Source of the DNA: Paenibacillus segetis
Lineage (GTDB): Bacteria; Bacillota; Bacilli; Paenibacillales; Paenibacillaceae
Assembly (NCBI RefSeq): GCF_014639155.1
Contig: NZ_BMFT01000001.1
Coordinates: forward strand, 310,001-374,000
Direction of reading: 5' to 3'
Length of the DNA stretch: 64,000 bases
Part shown: one piece after another, positions 62,765 to 64,000 of the stretch
Numbering within the stretch: the stretch's first letter is position 1
Layout: each line of letters begins with the position of its first letter
Notes under the pieces: model-generated
What the model saw: only the letters and a program-made list of their open reading frames with translations
What the model was told of the DNA's origin: nothing
Database searches by the model: none
Program-made: the position numbers and the translations under genes

Positions 62765-63676
62765 ATGGGAGATATAAAGTTATTCCGTCTTGCTACAGGT
62801 GGTGTTGAAGAACTGAGCGGCCACACAGTAACTGTGGAAAGATCTCTTCAAACGTTAATGGAACATAATTTGGAGGCATTATTGGGTATTCGTTTTCTCG
62901 CATCAGAATACATAACAGGTAAGCGGCATAGCGGTCGAATTGATACCCTAGGGATTGACGAAGACAATTCTCCAGTCATCTTCGAGTACAAACGTGCAAC
63001 GAATGAGAATGTCATTAATCAGGGACTCTACTATCTTGATTGGTTAATGGACCATCAGGCAGAATTTACTTTGCTAGTTCAGAAAAGATTCGGATCGGAA
63101 GTCTCCCAGGCTATCGATTGGAGTGCTCCACGCTTACTTTGTATTGCGGGTGGTTTTACGAAATTCGACGAATATGCGGTTCAGCAGATTGATCGTAACA
63201 TTGCATTATATACTTATAAAAAATATGGTGATGAGCTCTTGCTGCTTGATCTGGTGAATGCTACAACGGCTAATCAGCCTGTCCATTCGTCTGCAGTTTC
63301 GGCGATTAAAAATACGAATAACAAAACAGTTACAGATTATTTGGCGCAGGCTAGCACAGATCTAACTGACCGTTTTGAGGAACTTAAGGCTTTCATATTG
63401 GCCCTTGGTGATGATGTTCAGATGAACACACTGAAGGATTATATTGCTTTTAAACGAATTAAAAACTTTGCTTGTGTAGAGATTCATCCACAAAAGAAGT
63501 CGATTACAGTCTTTGTAAAGGTGGAACCCGATAAAATAGAACTGCAATCTGGATTTACGCGGGATGTGCGAAATATCGGACATTATGGTACAGGGGATTT
63601 GGAAATAACGATCATGAAGGATGAACACCTGAAGGAAGCCAAAGCATTGATTCAACAAAGTTATGAGATGAGCTAA
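62765..63676 (+). CDS. NucS/DUF91-like nuclease-domain protein with DUF5655 C-terminus
   Basis: 303 residues. The N-terminal 160 contain a PD-(D/E)XK-like core: SGRIDTLGIDEDNSPVIFEYKRATN (Asp, then Glu-x-Lys) as in NucS/DUF91 proteins. The last 110 (DRFEELKAFILALGDDVQM...KIELQSGFTRDVRNIGHYGTGDLEITIM) match the DUF5655 type. AGGAGGG precedes ATG. It lies 40 bases after hsdR on the same strand and may belong to the operon as an accessory nuclease. Its function is not established. Confidence 0.72.
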   Translation: MGDIKLFRLATGGVEELSGHTVTVERSLQTLMEHNLEALLGIRFLASEYITGKRHSGRIDTLGIDEDNSPVIFEYKRATNENVINQGLYYLDWLMDHQAEFTLLVQKRFGSEVSQAIDWSAPRLLCIAGGFTKFDEYAVQQIDRNIALYTYKKYGDELLLLDLVNATTANQPVHSSAVSAIKNTNNKTVTDYLAQASTDLTDRFEELKAFILALGDDVQMNTLKDYIAFKRIKNFACVEIHPQKKSITVFVKVEPDKIELQSGFTRDVRNIGHYGTGDLEITIMKDEHLKEAKALIQQSYEMS

Positions 63677-63701
63677 CGTTGGGGGAACTAATAATAAAAT
63701 C

Positions 63702-63923
63702 TCAGTCTCCCACCTCAACCAAATCAATAATCTCACTAATATCGCTGATGCTTAATGCATCGGCGATTTTTTCGATATGAGAGAAATTGATGTTTTCTCT
63801 TTTACCGTTGGATAGTTCACTTAGTGCAGCGTGGCGTACATCGGATAAGCGGGAAAGTTCACGTAGTGAGATGCCGTGGCGTTTAAGCAATTCTGGAATT
63901 TTTACGATGACTTTTTTGGCCAT
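63702..63923 (-). CDS. Small XRE/Cro-type HTH regulator
   Basis: 73 residues that are almost entirely a Cro/CI helix-turn-helix: KIPELLKRHGISLRELSRLSDVRHAALSELSNGKRENINFSHIEKIADAL. ATG 63923 follows GAGGTGATTGTTC. The 5' region carries palindromes that could be its own operator. It is convergent with the nuclease-domain gene and may regulate genes beyond the window. Confidence 0.85.
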   Translation of the reverse strand: MAKKVIVKIPELLKRHGISLRELSRLSDVRHAALSELSNGKRENINFSHIEKIADALSISDISEIIDLVEVGD

Positions 63924-63960
63924 GAACAATCACCTCTTGAAGTTTGACTATACGCAATAA

Positions 63961-64000
63961 CGTACCATATAATATATTGTGAACTGGTACGCATATGCGT
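63961..64000. promoter_or_regulatory. Palindromic operator candidates for the XRE regulator
   Basis: CGTACCA (63961-63967) and TGGTACG (63985-63991) form an inverted repeat, and ACGCATATGCGT (63989-64000) is a perfect 12-base palindrome. Both lie 40-75 bases before the regulator start, around a candidate minus-strand -10 (TATAGT at about 63947-63952). Confidence 0.5.

Noticed and set aside
1..64000. tRNA, rRNA, insertion sequences and prophage structural genes
   Set aside because: I looked for cloverleaf-like tails, rRNA core text, transposases and integrases and saw none. The possible intron fragment near 56500 is the only hint of a mobile element.

Overview
The window looks like a low-to-moderate GC, spore-forming, monoderm Firmicute of the Paenibacillus type. 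This rests on copper-amine-oxidase-like stalk domains in several secreted proteins, an SLH-domain surface protein, an exosporium-protein-C-like gene, lipoproteins with lipoboxes, a split SigO/RsoA-type sigma factor, and strong AGGAGG ribosome binding sites with frequent GTG/TTG starts. The species assignment is inference.

Layout. (a) 1-800: thiamine phosphate synthase, possibly cut at its 5' end. (b) 791-31876: a 31-kb secretion locus. It opens with a prepilin peptidase and an NTase-tipped toxin with its probable immunity gene. The core (4589-17907) is one tightly spaced same-strand run. It encodes Tad/Flp-type pilus parts (two degenerate MinD/TadZ-like proteins, a CpaB-like protein, a TadA/CpaF ATPase, two TadB/TadC-like membrane proteins, a Flp-like pilin, two TadE-like anchored proteins) followed directly by type VII secretion parts (YukD/EsaB-like protein, propeller protein, EssC-like triple ATPase, two WXG100 proteins). 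EssA, EssB and EsaA are not seen. Downstream are two secreted proteins, a peptidoglycan-hydrolase effector with a lipoprotein neighbour, a third WXG100 protein that appears to start at CTG, and a lipase/lipoprotein series with a 1.29-kb tandem duplication resembling the TslA/TilA effector-immunity pair.

(c) 31988-50167: mostly chromosomal housekeeping and regulatory genes. These include two chemoreceptor-type proteins, a candidate sRNA beside a YvrJ-like membrane peptide, the split sigma pair, a phosphodiester-glycosidase-like protein, an ECF sigma/anti-sigma pair, a two-component system next to two paralogous hydrolases whose promoters share an 11-bp-spaced direct repeat, asparaginase, an MFS pump with a MarR repressor, and an SLH protein.

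(d) 50700-64000: a defence island. The first, visibly AT-rich block (50805-56266) has a 5-methylcytosine methyltransferase, a protein with both MORC-like and histidine-kinase-like GHKL ATPase domains, a receiver-domain protein, a caspase/CHAT-like protease and a convergent sirtuin-like protein lacking the catalytic His. I do not recognise this combination as a named system. It is followed by a structured RNA region, a type I restriction-modification operon whose hsdM is frameshifted, a NucS-like nuclease/DUF5655 protein and a small XRE regulator with palindromic operators.

The two most interesting assemblies are the Tad-T7SS hybrid operon and the methyltransferase-GHKL-REC-protease-sirtuin block. 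All functions are read from motifs and context. No searches were run.
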